Shown: positions 23,240-35,189 of the stretch, piece by piece
Layout of the letters: each line of letters starts with the position of its first letter
How positions within the stretch are numbered: the stretch's first letter is position 1
Made by a program: the position numbers and the translations under genes
The notes under the pieces: generated by a model
The model's database searches: none
What the model was told of the DNA's origin: nothing
Seen by the model: the letters and a program-made list of their open reading frames with translations, nothing else
DNA from: Portulaca oleracea
Taxonomy: Eukaryota; Streptophyta; Magnoliopsida; Caryophyllales; Portulacaceae
DNA length: 64,000 nt
Reading direction: 5' to 3'
Assembly: GCA_029582165.1 (NCBI GenBank)
Contig: CM055885.1
Location: 12,646,729 to 12,710,728 of the forward strand

Positions 23240-25915
23240 TCAATAATTCTTTTTCATAGACAGATAGCTTCGGCCACTTAGGTTCAAGGGCACGACTAAA
23301 AATGTCAACGGGTGTCCCTCCTGCATCAAGACTACTCCAATACCGCCTTGAGAAGCATCTGTTTCAACCACGAAAACCTTCGAAAAATAAAGAGCCTGCT
23401 TCAATTTATCAAAGGCCTCGGCAGCCTTTTCCGACCATTGAAAGGCACCTTTCTTCAGTAGAGAAGTAAGAGGTTTGCTAATAATAGCATAGAACTTCAC
23501 AAACTTCCTGTAATATCCTGCAAGCCCCAAAAAAATTCGTAATTCCTTAACATTCTTGGGCACCGGCCAATCTCGTACTGCTTGAATTTTTCTAGGATCA
23601 GTGGACACACCTTCGCCCGAAATAAAGTGGCCCAAATATTCAAGCTTAGAAACTCCAAAAGCGCACTTACTTCTTTTGGCCAACAAATGATTGGTTCGCA
23701 TAGTTTCCAATACTGCCTGGAGATGCTCAATATGGGCAGAAAGATCCTTGCCATACACAAGGATATCGTCAAAGAAAATCAAAATTGATTTTCTAAGGTA
23801 AGCTTGGAATGTATGATTCATCAGACTTTGGAAGGTAGTTGGAGCATTAGTGAGGCCAAAGGGCATCACTAGGAACTCGAAATGCCCATTGTGAGTCTTA
23901 AAAGCTGTTTTATGGACATCTTCCTCACAAACCCCCAATTGATGATATCCCGAAAACAGATCAATTTTGCTAAAAATCGTAGCCCCTGCCAATTCATCAG
24001 TAAGTTCTTCCACAATAGGAATATAGAATTTATCCTTGATAGTGTTCTTATTCAATTCTCTATAATCAACACAAAGCCTCCAACCTCCATCTTTCTTCCC
24101 AACTAATACTACCGCAGAAGCAAAAGGACTATAACTTGGTTGGATAACCCCTTTGTGTAACATTTCTCCTACTAACTTCTCAATTATATCTTTCTGCTTC
24201 AAAGGGTATCTATATGGCCTAATATTTACTGGAGTAGCATTAGGCAATAATGGAATTCTATGATCCCATGGCCCCCTAGATGGCGATAAAGATTTGGGCT
24301 CCTGAAAAATATCTTTGAAGTTTTCCAATAAAGTGGAAATCTCCTCTGATTCTGCTTGGGATTCTGCCGCATAACACTGCAATACCGCTGAATCTGGCCC
24401 TTCCAAAGGTGAAGCCAACACTTGTATGAAGCATAATTGGGTAGGATGATTCATTTCCTTTTGTAATACCCCATCCTTGATTACAGATATCTTCTGATTT
24501 ATGCCCCTTAATACTTGTCTCTTCCCAAGATATTCAAACTCCATTCTCAACTTCCTAAAATTCCACGTCACATCTCCCAATGTGTCCAACCACTGAATTC
24601 CCAATACCATATCACACCTTCCCAAGGGAATTAGTAGCATATCACCTGTATAAGGAGTACGATGAAGCTGCCAGGTAAACTTTCTGCAGACATACTGGCA
24701 ACGCAAGGAATTGCCATCGGCTACTGTAATATCTTGAGGTTGTATCTCTTCCATCTTACACCCTAATTTCTTGGCCAAAGATATATCCAAGAAATTATGG
24801 GTACTACCGAAATCTGTTAGCACGTGCAAGGTTTTCTGACCGTGATACCCGATTACCCTCATGGTCTGGTAGCTAGGAATACCACTCAATGCACTGATCG
24901 AAATACAAGGATCAGTATCGACATCTCCAACATCTGCTCCCTGCCACACATCATCTTCTTCATCCACTCCCTTTTCAACATCTCCCTCCGCTCCAGGAAT
25001 CTCAACCAAAAACAGCTGGGTACTCCTATTTGTACAAACATGACCTCTCTCAAAAGGCTTGTCACAATAATAGCACAATCCTTTAGCCATTTTTTCGGCC
25101 CTAACTGAGGCTGGAATAAACCTAGGTGGTTGTCTTGTATTTACCACGCTACGATTTGATTGCACAGAAGGTTTTGGTGGCAATGATACAAGAGGTTTAG
25201 CTACTGATATGTTTTGCCTGAGCCCGGAATTAGGAAGAGGTTTCTGGATTTTCAAGTCCAAAATAGTGTCCTTTTGACAACGAGCATACTCAATAGCCTG
25301 AGTGAGGGATGTAGGTTTAAAGGCTCTGACAAAATATTTAAGTGGAGGATGTAAGCCACCAATGAAACTATCCAAGAAATGATCATCCGGCAACACCGAA
25401 TCTCTCATAAGCATAAAGGCACGCAACTCCTTAAATTTATCTACGTACTCATCCAAGGATCCAGATTGATATAATTTGTTGAATTCTTCCACAACTCTGG
25501 GCCCTATCTCATCCTTAAATCGAGCAGACACATCCGCCTCAAATTCTTCCCAAACTACATTCCTCCTATTCAAAGAGTAACTATTATACCACAACCCTGC
25601 CTTTCCAGTCAAGTACATGGATACTAGCTCAACCTTATGGTCATCTGGCACCTTACATAGCGAAAAATATCGCACACATCTCTTAATGCAATTCCTTACA
25701 TTCATGCCATCAAACACCGGAAACTCAATCCTTGGATTAACATGCAAAGAAGATTTAACTCCACCGCTACTATCATCCCCAAATTTACTTCCCCGACTAC
25801 CCGATCCTAAACTGGAATACGAGATGGGACTTTCGGGATTACCTTTCTCAAGATCAGCAAGTTTTGATGTTAAATTGCCAATTTGCTGTTGTTGTTCCGC
25901 CAATTGACTCATCAT
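23240..25915 (-). pseudogene. Chromovirus gag-protease-reverse transcriptase
   Basis: An open frame of 891 codons contains a Gln-rich start, a retrotransposon gag domain (about residues 60-210), a CX2C...GHxC knuckle near residue 285, protease, and RT with the FFDDILVYG catalytic motif. Two lesions are visible. The protease active site reads DFG where relatives have DSG or DTG. In RNase H the frame is lost after GHPLTF: a T-run near 23301-23306 appears one base short, because the downstream text in the next frame continues the domain. The product would lack RNase H and integrase. Confidence 0.88.
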
Positions 25916-25960
25916 TTCCCTCTATTGCACCAATTCTCAAATTTATTGTCGTTGGCAAAT

Positions 25961-26640
25961 TTCCTGTTGGGAGGTTTAAAACTAGGGGCCATTGTCCTTT
26001 CAATATAGTGAAATATTACCTCTATTCCAATTGTTTGTCATCCCATGATCCCAACTAATTTGAAACAACCAATACACTTTGGAATTGTGGTAAAAAATGC
26101 ATACCTTAACCAAAATACCCTTATATTTAATTAGAGTAATAGTTGTTTCAATTGTAAATATCTATAAATAAATTTATGAATTAGGGGTAAAAATATAATT
26201 ACAATTATTAAAATTGTCAAAGTGACAACTAAATTAAGACGAAATAAATTAGTTATTTTAACAAACAAATTGGGATGGGGGTACTATTTGTTAGAAAGTG
26301 GTATAGAATAGTGATAGACTGATAGCTGTTAGTGTGATTTGAAAATATACAGTGATGTATGGCAAGTAAAATTTGTAGTTTACCTGTCAGCCATCAGGAT
26401 CCATGAAAAGCCCTGTTTGGCTGTTCCAATAGATCCAACCCAAAAATAAATAAATAAATAAACAAATAAATAATGAGAAATTTTCTACAACAAGAGTAAC
26501 AACTTCCCAAATGAAACACCTACGAAAAAGAATAGTTTTCAACTATTTAGATCATGGTGATATTGATGCATCTGTACAGTGCATTGCAATTTAATAAAAA
26601 AAACCCAACGTTTAGTCTCTGTATTGTATTTGTGACCTGA
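25961..26640. other. AT-rich spacer, no gene seen
   Basis: A TAAA-type simple repeat lies at about 26440-26472. Otherwise AT-rich with no supported feature. Confidence 0.5.
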
Positions 26641-27216
26641 GGAACGTGCAGTAATAGGGGAAACAGAGGCTCAGCATGACGATCACCACACACCAACACA
26701 TAATACCTTACCTACATAATCTTGATGCAGACTTCTTCGTTAAGGGATAAAACGATTAGGAGACGATTTTCAAGTTTCAATAAGCCAACACAAACATGGG
26801 GGAATAATTGCAACATCCCACAAATTCAACCCAAAAAAATGAAATAAGAGCTCTTGTATTACACCATGAAATTGAACATTACCAAGACTAACATCCTCAA
26901 TATGTTGTCAACTCCAAGTTAGATCTCTTACAATTCCATTCCCTACAAGGCTACAACTACAATGCACAACACCATCCAGTCTTGGATCCACTACTACCAG
27001 TACTATTATACTCCCACCCAGGCACCCACTCTGGCTATAAGCCGTCAAAATTCGAAAAGATTGAATTCGCTTGAAAACTAATATTCTCATCAATCAATAT
27101 TTCACCAACAACCCACCTCCTTAGTCACTACTGAAGCTACCAGACACGTTTCAAAAGAATTCAATGTACCAAACTATACCACATTTACCAAATGAAGCAT
27201 TCTTGAGAGGCAAAGG
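26641..27216 (-). other. Likely 3' UTR and downstream flank of the G3BP-like gene
   Basis: This lies between the stop codon of the minus-strand gene at 27217-27219 and the AT-rich spacer. No reading frame of note. A poly(A) site was not fixed. Confidence 0.4.
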
Positions 27217-30200
27217 TTAATCAGATACCCGCTGGGTCCTTTCAGAGCCAAAACTGGGCCCCGCGCCACGGTTTCCACGCCCGTTGTTGTTCCCTCCAGC
27301 TTGATCACTCCTCTGGTATCCTTCAGTGCCACGGCTTCGAAATCCTCTACCACCCCTGTTTCCAAAATCATTCCTGAAAACATCCCCACGACCATACACT
27401 CTTCCACCCCCATAAGTTCCACGCCCTCTACCTCCCTCACCCCTGTATCCACCACCCCTTCCTGAAGGATATCTTCCCCTGTTGTTACCTGTGCACATGG
27501 CATACATTTATGTTCAGTAAGACAGTCAATCCACCAACCAAGTTTACCCCCCATTCTGCCCCCATATGTTCTCCCTTTCATTTGGGCCAGAGTATATGGT
27601 GTTGGAGCTGAGCAGCACCACAACAAAGTAATAATAAAACCTGTTGGATAATTTCAAGTGTATGATAAGTTTAGTAGCTCGGTTTTATCCAAGTTAACTT
27701 ATAAGATGGACTATTGGGTACAAGGAAAAGTCCGGTAGACTTTTCGGGACCTAATTAGCCCTATTAAGGGTAACACAGGTATGTCTTACCAAGGAGGTAA
27801 CTTTGATAATATTCAGTCGGTTTTATGCATGGATAATTCAAGCATGCTTTCATACATTTTATAAGTGGATAATAATAATTTAATTATGTTAACTATCTAT
27901 ATTATCCAATGATGATAAGAAATTCTATTCACTTGAATAGGTGGTTAAATCTTTATCCTTATCCACCCTATCTAAGTGTCTCTTCATGGCTTATAAATAG
28001 GGTGGATATGATGTCATTTCAAGAGGATGTCAAATGGTATCAAGTCTAAGAATGCTTGCAAGTTGTTGACATAGGACCTATCATATTCATTCCAACGAGA
28101 ATCTCATCTCCTTGGTTTTTGGTGGCCACAATCTCTAAGGTTGACATGAGAGTTTGAGTCTAAGTTCCTACAAGGCGAGTGTTTTATCCTGTAGACTATA
28201 CACGACAGTTATATAAGTCGAAGGAGAGAAAATATGCCTTCGACTCACTTGAATACCCGAGTAAATTCCCATCCTACACCGAATTTACATCAACAAAACC
28301 AACTGACCTTTTGAAGTTGTGGATCTCTTCTCTTCCACTACAACTTCATGCCCATCAATTAAAATAGGTGACGCCTGCAATTCCAAAGCAAAAACAGTCA
28401 ACCTAATAGCTCATAATTACAACTACAAGAGATGGTGGCCACGCAATTCCACCACAACCAGCCTCAAATGTTTCTGCTTTCTGCAGCATAACATCTGATA
28501 AAACCAAATACACCCATACTTACAAATTACTACCACCTGATTTTATACATTAGAAAGGGAAAAAAAAGGTCCAGAAAGCTTCATGGCAACATGTTTGCAT
28601 CATTCATTTAAATATCCTCTCCCCACATCACATATCTTTCTGTACTATGATTGCCTTTGTACCATAATGAAATTAAAAATTGCAGGTCTACTAATACGGG
28701 CTATACCACAGTGTAGGACTTGAAGAAGCACAAACTTCACATTCCAAATTACACTTACAATAACAGAACTAACATGATGTCTCCCCACATCATATATGAT
28801 TGTCTTTGTACCTGTAACGAAAATATAAATTCCATATCTACTAAAATGGCTTAAACAATGTAGGACTTGAAAAAGCACAGACTGCACATTCCAAATTACA
28901 CTTGCAAGTTACAATCCCAGAACTCACATGATATCAGCATATCGCCCCAACACAATGAAAAGAGACCTCAACCAATGGCTTCATAGGAAATGAAATCCCT
29001 AACATCAGAAGCATAAATAACCTTTACCTCAATTGCACTTCGTACACCATCAGCAACTTCAAATTCCACAAAGCCATAATAAAACCCCTACAACACAAAT
29101 AAAAACAGTTGAGAAGGATGTTCAGTAAAAAAGCCCAAACCCCCACCCCTACACCCCCGACCCCAACCCACCCAACCAACCAAAAAAAAAAAAAAAACCC
29201 TGAAAAACAAGGGGAAAGGGAAATCAAGCATCATTTTAAACTTACCTTCGTGTTTCGGATCTGGATACCACCATGCTTAATAGGACCGAACCTCTTAAAG
29301 TTTGCCTCAACCAACACCATTGTTATATTAGCAGGCAGATTCTTTAGGTAGATTGAATGCCCATCACCTGTTAATTAGGCAGAAAGCGGCCAAGAGATTT
29401 TAAAAAGTAACAATAAAAGCCATCCGTCAAAACTTACATTTCCTTTTTTTTTTTTTAAAAACGAACATGAATAATATTGATTTCACATCCTAGGTACCTT
29501 CACATTCCAGGTTATTTTCACCATCAACACTGTCCACAGAAGATGCCGGAGGCAGCGGAACTGATGACAGAGCTGAAGCCTTAGGCAACTGTTGCTCCTG
29601 GGACCTCAGCACAGATTTAGGAAGGCTCGGAGGAGTTGAAGCAGGGGTATCCTTCTTAACCTTAATGAACACAAAACAATGTCAATCCCATTGTCAAACA
29701 CATGTCACGCCTATTGGTGCAATTGTGCAAGGCATTCAACATTGACATTACAATAGTGCAAAATACACTAAACATGACATCAACAAGTCACACCATAACA
29801 GTGACTTCCAGGGGGGGGGAACCAAAAAAAATACTCACAGCTTTGAACAGCTAAACAATAAAAATTTTGCAATATTATGATGGTATACTAACACATAAAA
29901 AACCCAACGAAACAAATATTTGACCCACCCACATGGTTCAACATTGAAAAAATATATTAAAAAAAACACAAAAAGAAATGATTTGAAATTAATCATATCC
30001 TCCTCCCAAATGCAGTAGAGTTCAACAGCAAAACCTTCACTGAGAAACACTTCACAATGTCATACTCATCTTTTCCCTGATGCACCTCATAGGGGTCTCT
30101 TGAAGAATGGGTGTAATTGACAATAGCTAAACATGAATCAAAAAGCATCATCTTCAGAAAAAAAATCTGGATACACTTACAATTGAAGCATAAGACATTG

Positions 30201-31790
30201 AAGCATGTGACTTCTTCGGGACCTCCTCTACTTTAACATTTGGTTCAACCAACACCTGTGACTCATTTGGTGCTTCATCAACAACCTCAGCCACTGGTTC
30301 TTCCTCTTCCTCAACCGCTTCTTCAACAGGAACTTCCCCATTGGATGGATCATAAATTTCTCCATTGGATTCATCGGAAATGTGGTTCCCCCCAGCAACA
30401 GGGGTCTCTACTATATAAAGCATCAACAATCCGATTTACCATCAAATACATCACATGAGGCATGACTTCAACCAAGACAAGAACACGATTGAAATATAAG
30501 ACAATGCATTACCGTGAATTGGTGCAGTAGGGGTTATATCACTCTCCTGCTTCAAGCTATGACTGTCCTCCTCCAAGTATCTAAACATGTCATTCAAGAC
30601 ATAATATCCTTTGTCTTGAGGAGCCAGGAAAAAAGTCTGCGTAAAACCACGCCTTGAACCATCAGCTTGAATCATAGAACCAATGACAAGAACAATTACT
30701 CCCTCATTGTAAGATTCTTGCGCGTCGACAAACTGGACTTCTGCCTTCAAGCTCCCATAAGACTGTATCTTTTCATTTATAGCCTGAGTCATCACAACCA
30801 ATAGATGTTCAAATCAATTGATATAAACGCACATCAAAATGCAATTAGAATTGTGCATTTACTCATACACAAAGCAAGATTCACCCAGCCAAGCAAGCTA
30901 AACCTAAAAATGGCAAACTGATGGAAAAACTGATTCACCTAACCACATAAGGCGAACAACAACATCAATATTAGTGAAAAATTTACACATGTAAAAGCAG
31001 ATGCAAAAAAAAAAAAAAAAAAAACGAATGCAACTTCATGGTTCCTTGGTTTGAATAGTTATCATACCTCGACACCAGGATTTTCACTCAGTGATGAATA
31101 ATACTTTCTAAGACACTTGAAAGTGGACCAGAACAATAATCTCCTCAGACCATAACAACGCCCCCTTCACCCAACACACACAACAGCAGAGGGAAAAGGA
31201 GTTCACGCCAACCTCTTAAACATCCATAGCAAACTCAATGCAGAATCTTACTTCAACGAGACAAGGAATGCCAAATCAAGGTTGTTCAGGGGACAAAAAA
31301 GAAAACTACGAACAAATATTACTAAAACTATTCCAGCACCAACTATGAATTGGCACCTTCTAAACTTCTAACCGGCAAAATCAAACTAGATGCAAGAAAC
31401 AACAAGACTGTTAGCCAATAGATTAGCAAGAATCAATAGGTGATGAAACCTAAATGTACGCACTGAACAGCAAAGCAACGTGAGAGAAACTCACGTCCAT
31501 GGTAGTAGTAGAGCCCATAGCACCAGCGTTGTCCGGACGACCAAGCTTACTCATATCCTGATAAAATCGATAAACGAGTTCGGGAGACTGCTCCAGTATC
31601 TGATAATACTGCCTCGCAAACGCATTACCAACCTAACCGAACAATGACCAACCAAATGACTCAAAATCCTAACAAACTTAACTTACTTCAGAAAAGAAAG
31701 ATCAACATTAGGCGAAATTGAACAAAGAATACTCACAACTTCAGCAGACGGAGTGTAGGCTGCTTGTTCCTCAACTCCTTGTGCCGCCAT
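27217..31790 (-). CDS. G3BP-like protein: NTF2 domain, RRM and RGG tail, nine exons
   Basis: Homologues of Ras-GTPase-activating protein SH3-binding protein are cytoplasmic RNA-binding proteins of stress granules. Plant members pair an N-terminal NTF2-like dimerisation domain with an RRM. Exons on the minus strand: 31790-31737, 31632-31495, 30783-30513, 30410-30181, 29660-29498, 29367-29246, 29087-29028, 28374-28308 and 27488-27217. All introns are GT...AG and phases match throughout, giving 458 residues. NTF2-like: exons 1-3 (VGNAFARQYY...FYQDMSKLGR to the GGFTQTF-like segment). Acidic linker: exon 4. Ser/Pro-rich linker: exon 5. RRM: exons 6-8, with RNP2 IYLKNLP and RNP1 YYGFVEFE. Arg/Gly-rich tail: exon 9. 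No coding lesion was found. The intron before exon 9 holds a solo LTR and intron 7 holds a tandem duplication. Confidence 0.92.
27642..28295 (+). mobile_element. Solo LTR in an intron of the G3BP-like gene, 654 bp
   Basis: It starts TGTTGGAT and ends ATCAACA, a TGTTG/CAACA inverted repeat. AAACC is duplicated at 27637-27641 and 28296-28300. A TATA-like TTATAAATAG lies near 27990-28001. The LTR is antisense to the host gene. Its edge lies 12 nt from the end of exon 8 (28308), so only the first seven intron bases, including the splice donor, remain before the target duplication. Confidence 0.85.
28621..28935. repeat. Tandem duplication in intron 7 of the G3BP-like gene
   Basis: Two diverged copies of a roughly 155-bp unit lie head to tail. 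Both begin CCCCACATCA and end in a CAGAACT.ACATGAT segment (28621-28782 and 28783-28935). Confidence 0.75.
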
Positions 31791-32060
31791 TTTCACTAGA
31801 AATGGAAAATTTCAACAATTGAAACAAGGACGATCAGAATCTTTAAGCTGCAAGAAAAGTGCAAACGGAAGGATAGGGTTTGGGATCGGAAGAAATAAGT
31901 GAAGTTATAGAGTAGAGAGTACCTGATGATAGTGTCTGGGCAGCGTTTTTGGGGGAGATCTAGTGAAGATGAGGATGCGAAAAGCAAAGGAGAGAGAAAG
32001 AAGAGTGTTGGTCTGAATGAAGGTGTGTAGTTGATGTAGTAAGGATTTGCCTGTCCTCAG
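31791..32060 (-). promoter_or_regulatory. 5' leader and promoter-proximal region of the G3BP-like gene
   Basis: The 270 bases upstream of the start codon are purine-rich on the plus strand, so CT-rich in the leader, as is common in plant 5' UTRs. An intron in the leader (acceptor-like sequence near 31800) is possible but not shown. Confidence 0.35.
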
Positions 32061-32546
32061 ACGAGGTACCTTAAATGGCGGTGACTAGGGTTTTAGCTGT
32101 CGGAAATGGGAGAATCTGGCGGGGGAACGCTGAACGGGGAGACTGCACAAAGAAGCAAAACAACAATGTAAATCTAGTTTACCAAAATTTACCAATTTTA
32201 CTTAACTTTATCAAAATTTGTCAAAAATTATTAAACTTAAAAAATAGAAAATGTTTAATTTTGATATATTGACGTCAGAATTTATCAAAAGTTAACAAAA
32301 ATTACCAAAAGTTACTAAAATCTACTGTTTTTTATCCATGAATTTGACAAGCCCGGGCCTCATATTTTGGTGTAATAATTTTAAGCGTAGTATATTATGA
32401 AAAATAATTGTGGGGCGACATTATTTTTGATGTATATATTTAGGAGGTATATTCCGGTCAATTTCCAACCAAAACTGACATGAAATAGTAGGTTTTATGT
32501 TTGTTTAGGTGTTTATCATGTTAAATGATTTGCTTGTATATGTTAG

Positions 32547-32905
32547 CAAAAAATTACTTAGGGGTACCCTAACTTTTGGTGAAATGTTTTTCTGGTACCC
32601 CAACTTTTAAAAATTAATTTTGGGGTACCCTAACTTTTAGAATTAGAAATAATTAGGTGAATTTCCGGCCAATGATTTGAATTTTCCGGTGAGTTTTAGG
32701 CGGGAAATTGATTAAATGTTTTTGTGGAGGAAAATGTCCTTTGTTTTCGTGGACGAAAATGATTTGAACCAATCGGAGTTTCGCCGAAAATTCACCTAGT
32801 AATTTCTAATCCTAAAAGTGAGGGTACCCCAAAATTAGTTTTGAAAAGTTAGGGTACCAAAAAATTGTTTCTTCAAAAGTTAGGGTACCTCTAAGTAATT
32901 TTTTG
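32547..32905. mobile_element. MITE family B, 359 bp, 9-bp target duplication
   Basis: Perfect terminal inverted repeat CAAAAAATTACTTAG. The target duplication is ATATGTTAG at 32538-32546 and 32906-32914. The inside is palindromic with repeated GGGTACC motifs. A 9-bp duplication is typical of Mutator-like elements. Confidence 0.88.
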
Positions 32906-32917
32906 ATATGTTAGAGT

Positions 32918-33282
32918 AGGGTTTTTGGCTCAAAATAATCCAAAGTGGAGGTCATTGGCTGAAAATAATCCAAACTCATTTTTTGGCTGAAAATAATCCA
33001 AACTTTTAACTTATTTGCTCGGACTAAACCGAAATCGATTTCCGGCGTCGAAATACTAACTGGTAAGCTTATGTAGACCTCAGTCAGCATAAATTCAAAA
33101 CCAAAATCAATTAAAGAAACACGTGCTCAAGTTGCCCAGACGGTATTCCGACGTCGGAAATCAATTTCGGTTTAGTCCGAGTAAATAGGTTAAAAGTTTG
33201 GATTATTTTCAGCCAAAAAGTGAGTTTGGATTATTTTCAGTCAATGACCTCCGATTTCGGATTATTTTGAGCCAAAAACCCT
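32918..33282. mobile_element. MITE family C, 365 bp
   Basis: Terminal inverted repeat AGGGTTTTTGGCTCAAAATA at both ends, with several inner copies of the AAAATAATCC motif. TAGAGT flanks both sides. It landed in the target duplication made by element B, so it came after B. Confidence 0.85.
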
Positions 33283-33478
33283 TAGAGTTACCTATAGACT
33301 TCAATTAAATTTCAATTTAAAACACGTTTAAACATAAAATCCATCGTTTTGTGTCATTTACGGTCAAAAATTTGTCGGAATGTCCCTCTAAATATTTACA
33401 TAAAAAATAATATCACCCCACAATTATTTATCATGATATAGGGCTCTTAAAATTATTACACTAAAATATGAGACCCCT

Positions 33479-34605
33479 TTAATCGATTTTTTTTACAGAA
33501 AGAAGGGTCGTTTTATACGCGGACTGTGGAATACGGAGTGTACACTGTGTGGCTCCTGGTGACTAGTGAGTGCAAGTGTCACTACTCACTACTCTAGGAC
33601 TACAACGTGAATGTCACGAGTAGCACCGGAAAAAATTTGGGTCCAGGTAAATTTGGGTCGAACAAATTCGGGAAATGTCGAAATTCGGATGAGAAATTCA
33701 TGTCCGGAATCGGTTTTATTTTTGGTCGAACCGGGTCGGACAATTTGGACAAAGCTAAAATCAGGTTTGGACAATAGAAAAAAGAAAAATTTTTATATCC
33801 GAATATTCGATCAATATCAAAATTCTGACAAAAAAACTATGTCCAGACCCGATTTTTTCGGGTCGGACAATTTCGATATGAAGCAGAGCTAAAGTGGGTT
33901 CACGTGGGGTCTCATATTTTAATATATATCGTACTCATTACTTTAAATTTGACCCCGCTAAATTTAGTTTTTGGATTCGCCTCTGATTCGGGTAATTCGG
34001 ATCGGACAAAATTTTGTCAACTCTAGTGACAAGGGTAGCCATTTACTACGAATTATGCCAATGCTATGGAAATACTACTTAATTAACTTTGTAATCTCAC
34101 AACATTTGTCCATTTAAAATTTCAATACATTTGTTTTCAATTAACTATTTTTTATATTAACTATTTATATAAAGATATAAAAAGTAAAAGAGATAAAAAT
34201 ATACTAGTAATTTAAAATAGTATTATTTCACAATTATACATACAACACATTATTTAACTAACACATTTTCTTTGTTTTCAAAATTTTAGCTAAATGGATA
34301 ACTATAATGGGATAGTGGGAATATATTTTATTGAGTCAGATTTATTAAAAAAAAAAAAACAACCTATACACATTTCTTTACGATCACTAGTTTTGGGTGC
34401 AATAAAATTCAATTTATATACACCTGTTTTTTTTTTTATCAGTAGTCGGATCAGCGCGTGTCAACAATCATAAGTAAGAAATTTCATATTATAATAATGA
34501 AGAAATTTCATATTATAATAATGAATATAAATTTTGTAAATAGGATGAAAAATTGAATTATATTTGAATTGGATTCGAAATAGATTATTTGCAAAAAACG
34601 ACAAA
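33479..34605. other. AT-rich intergenic DNA, no gene seen
   Basis: Between 33610 and 34020 several copies of a GGGTCGGACAATTT-like motif occur in both orientations. This hints at one more degenerate palindromic element whose ends could not be fixed. Confidence 0.4.
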
Positions 34606-34977
34606 AGGGGTCTCATATTTTGGTATAATAATTTAAGGGCCCTATATTATGAAAAATAATTGTGGGGTGACATTATTTTTTATATAAATATTTAGGGGGA
34701 CATTCCGGCAAATTTCCGGCTAAAAATGACACAAAATAGCGGGTTTTTATGTCCAGGCGTGTTTATCATGTTAAAAGATTTGCTTATATATGCTAGAGTT
34801 AACTATAGACTTTAATTTAAAACACGCATATACATAAAAATCCACCGTTTTGCGCTATTTTTGGCCGAAAATTGGCCGGAATGTATCCCCTAAATATTTA
34901 CATCAAAAATGTCACTCCACAATTATTTTTCATAATATAAGGCCCTTAAAATTATTACACCAAAATATGAGGCCCCT
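34606..34977. mobile_element. MITE family A, copy 2, uninterrupted, 372 bp
   Basis: The ends AGGGGTCTCATATTTTGG and, inverted, AGGGGCCTCATATTTTGG enclose a near-perfect palindrome. Its centre (ATATATGCTAGAGTTAAC) is the empty-site counterpart of the point where B and C entered copy 1. Confidence 0.88.
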
Positions 34978-35189
34978 AGTACAAATGTATAAACTAAATT
35001 GGAAATCATATGATTTTCTACTTGAAACTAAACAAAAATAAATAAATGAATATTTTGTTGGATTTTCCTACCACAAAGTACCATAAAAATACAACTCTAA
35101 AATGAATAGTGAACGCATTAAAGTTGTGTTCCTATGAGAGACCATCACAACACCACTGCACTGGTCCAAGCTTGTTACCTGGTGGTCCA

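Larger units (their letters stand above)
21186..25960 (-). mobile_element. Decayed chromovirus (Ty3/gypsy, chromodomain type), 5' LTR missing
   Basis: Read on the minus strand: gag-protease-RT (25915-23240), RNase H remainder (about 23240-22950), integrase (22938-21770), chromodomain (21761-21519), polypurine tract (about 21476-21489) and a 290-bp 3' LTR. The domain order and the chromodomain define it as a chromovirus; the short LTR suggests the Reina clade. Upstream of gag no LTR and no initiator-Met tRNA primer site was found, so the element is 5'-truncated within about 50 bp of the gag start. Confidence 0.85.
32354..33478. mobile_element. MITE family A, copy 1, carrying two younger MITEs
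   Basis: The ends read GGGCCTCATATTTTGG and, inverted, AGGGGTCTCATATTTTAG. The arms are inverted copies of each other for over 150 bp. The copy is split in its centre by elements B and C. Removing them and the target duplications leaves about 386 bp, matching the uninterrupted copy at 34606-34977. Confidence 0.85.

Noticed and set aside
27174..27626. Minus-strand 150-codon frame overlapping the RGG tail
   Set aside because: It is an out-of-phase shadow; the exon 9 frame has the Arg/Gly-rich tail and matching splice phase.
33610..34020. A further palindromic MITE with GGGTCGGACAATTT motifs
   Set aside because: Inverted motifs are present, but no ends or target duplication could be defined.
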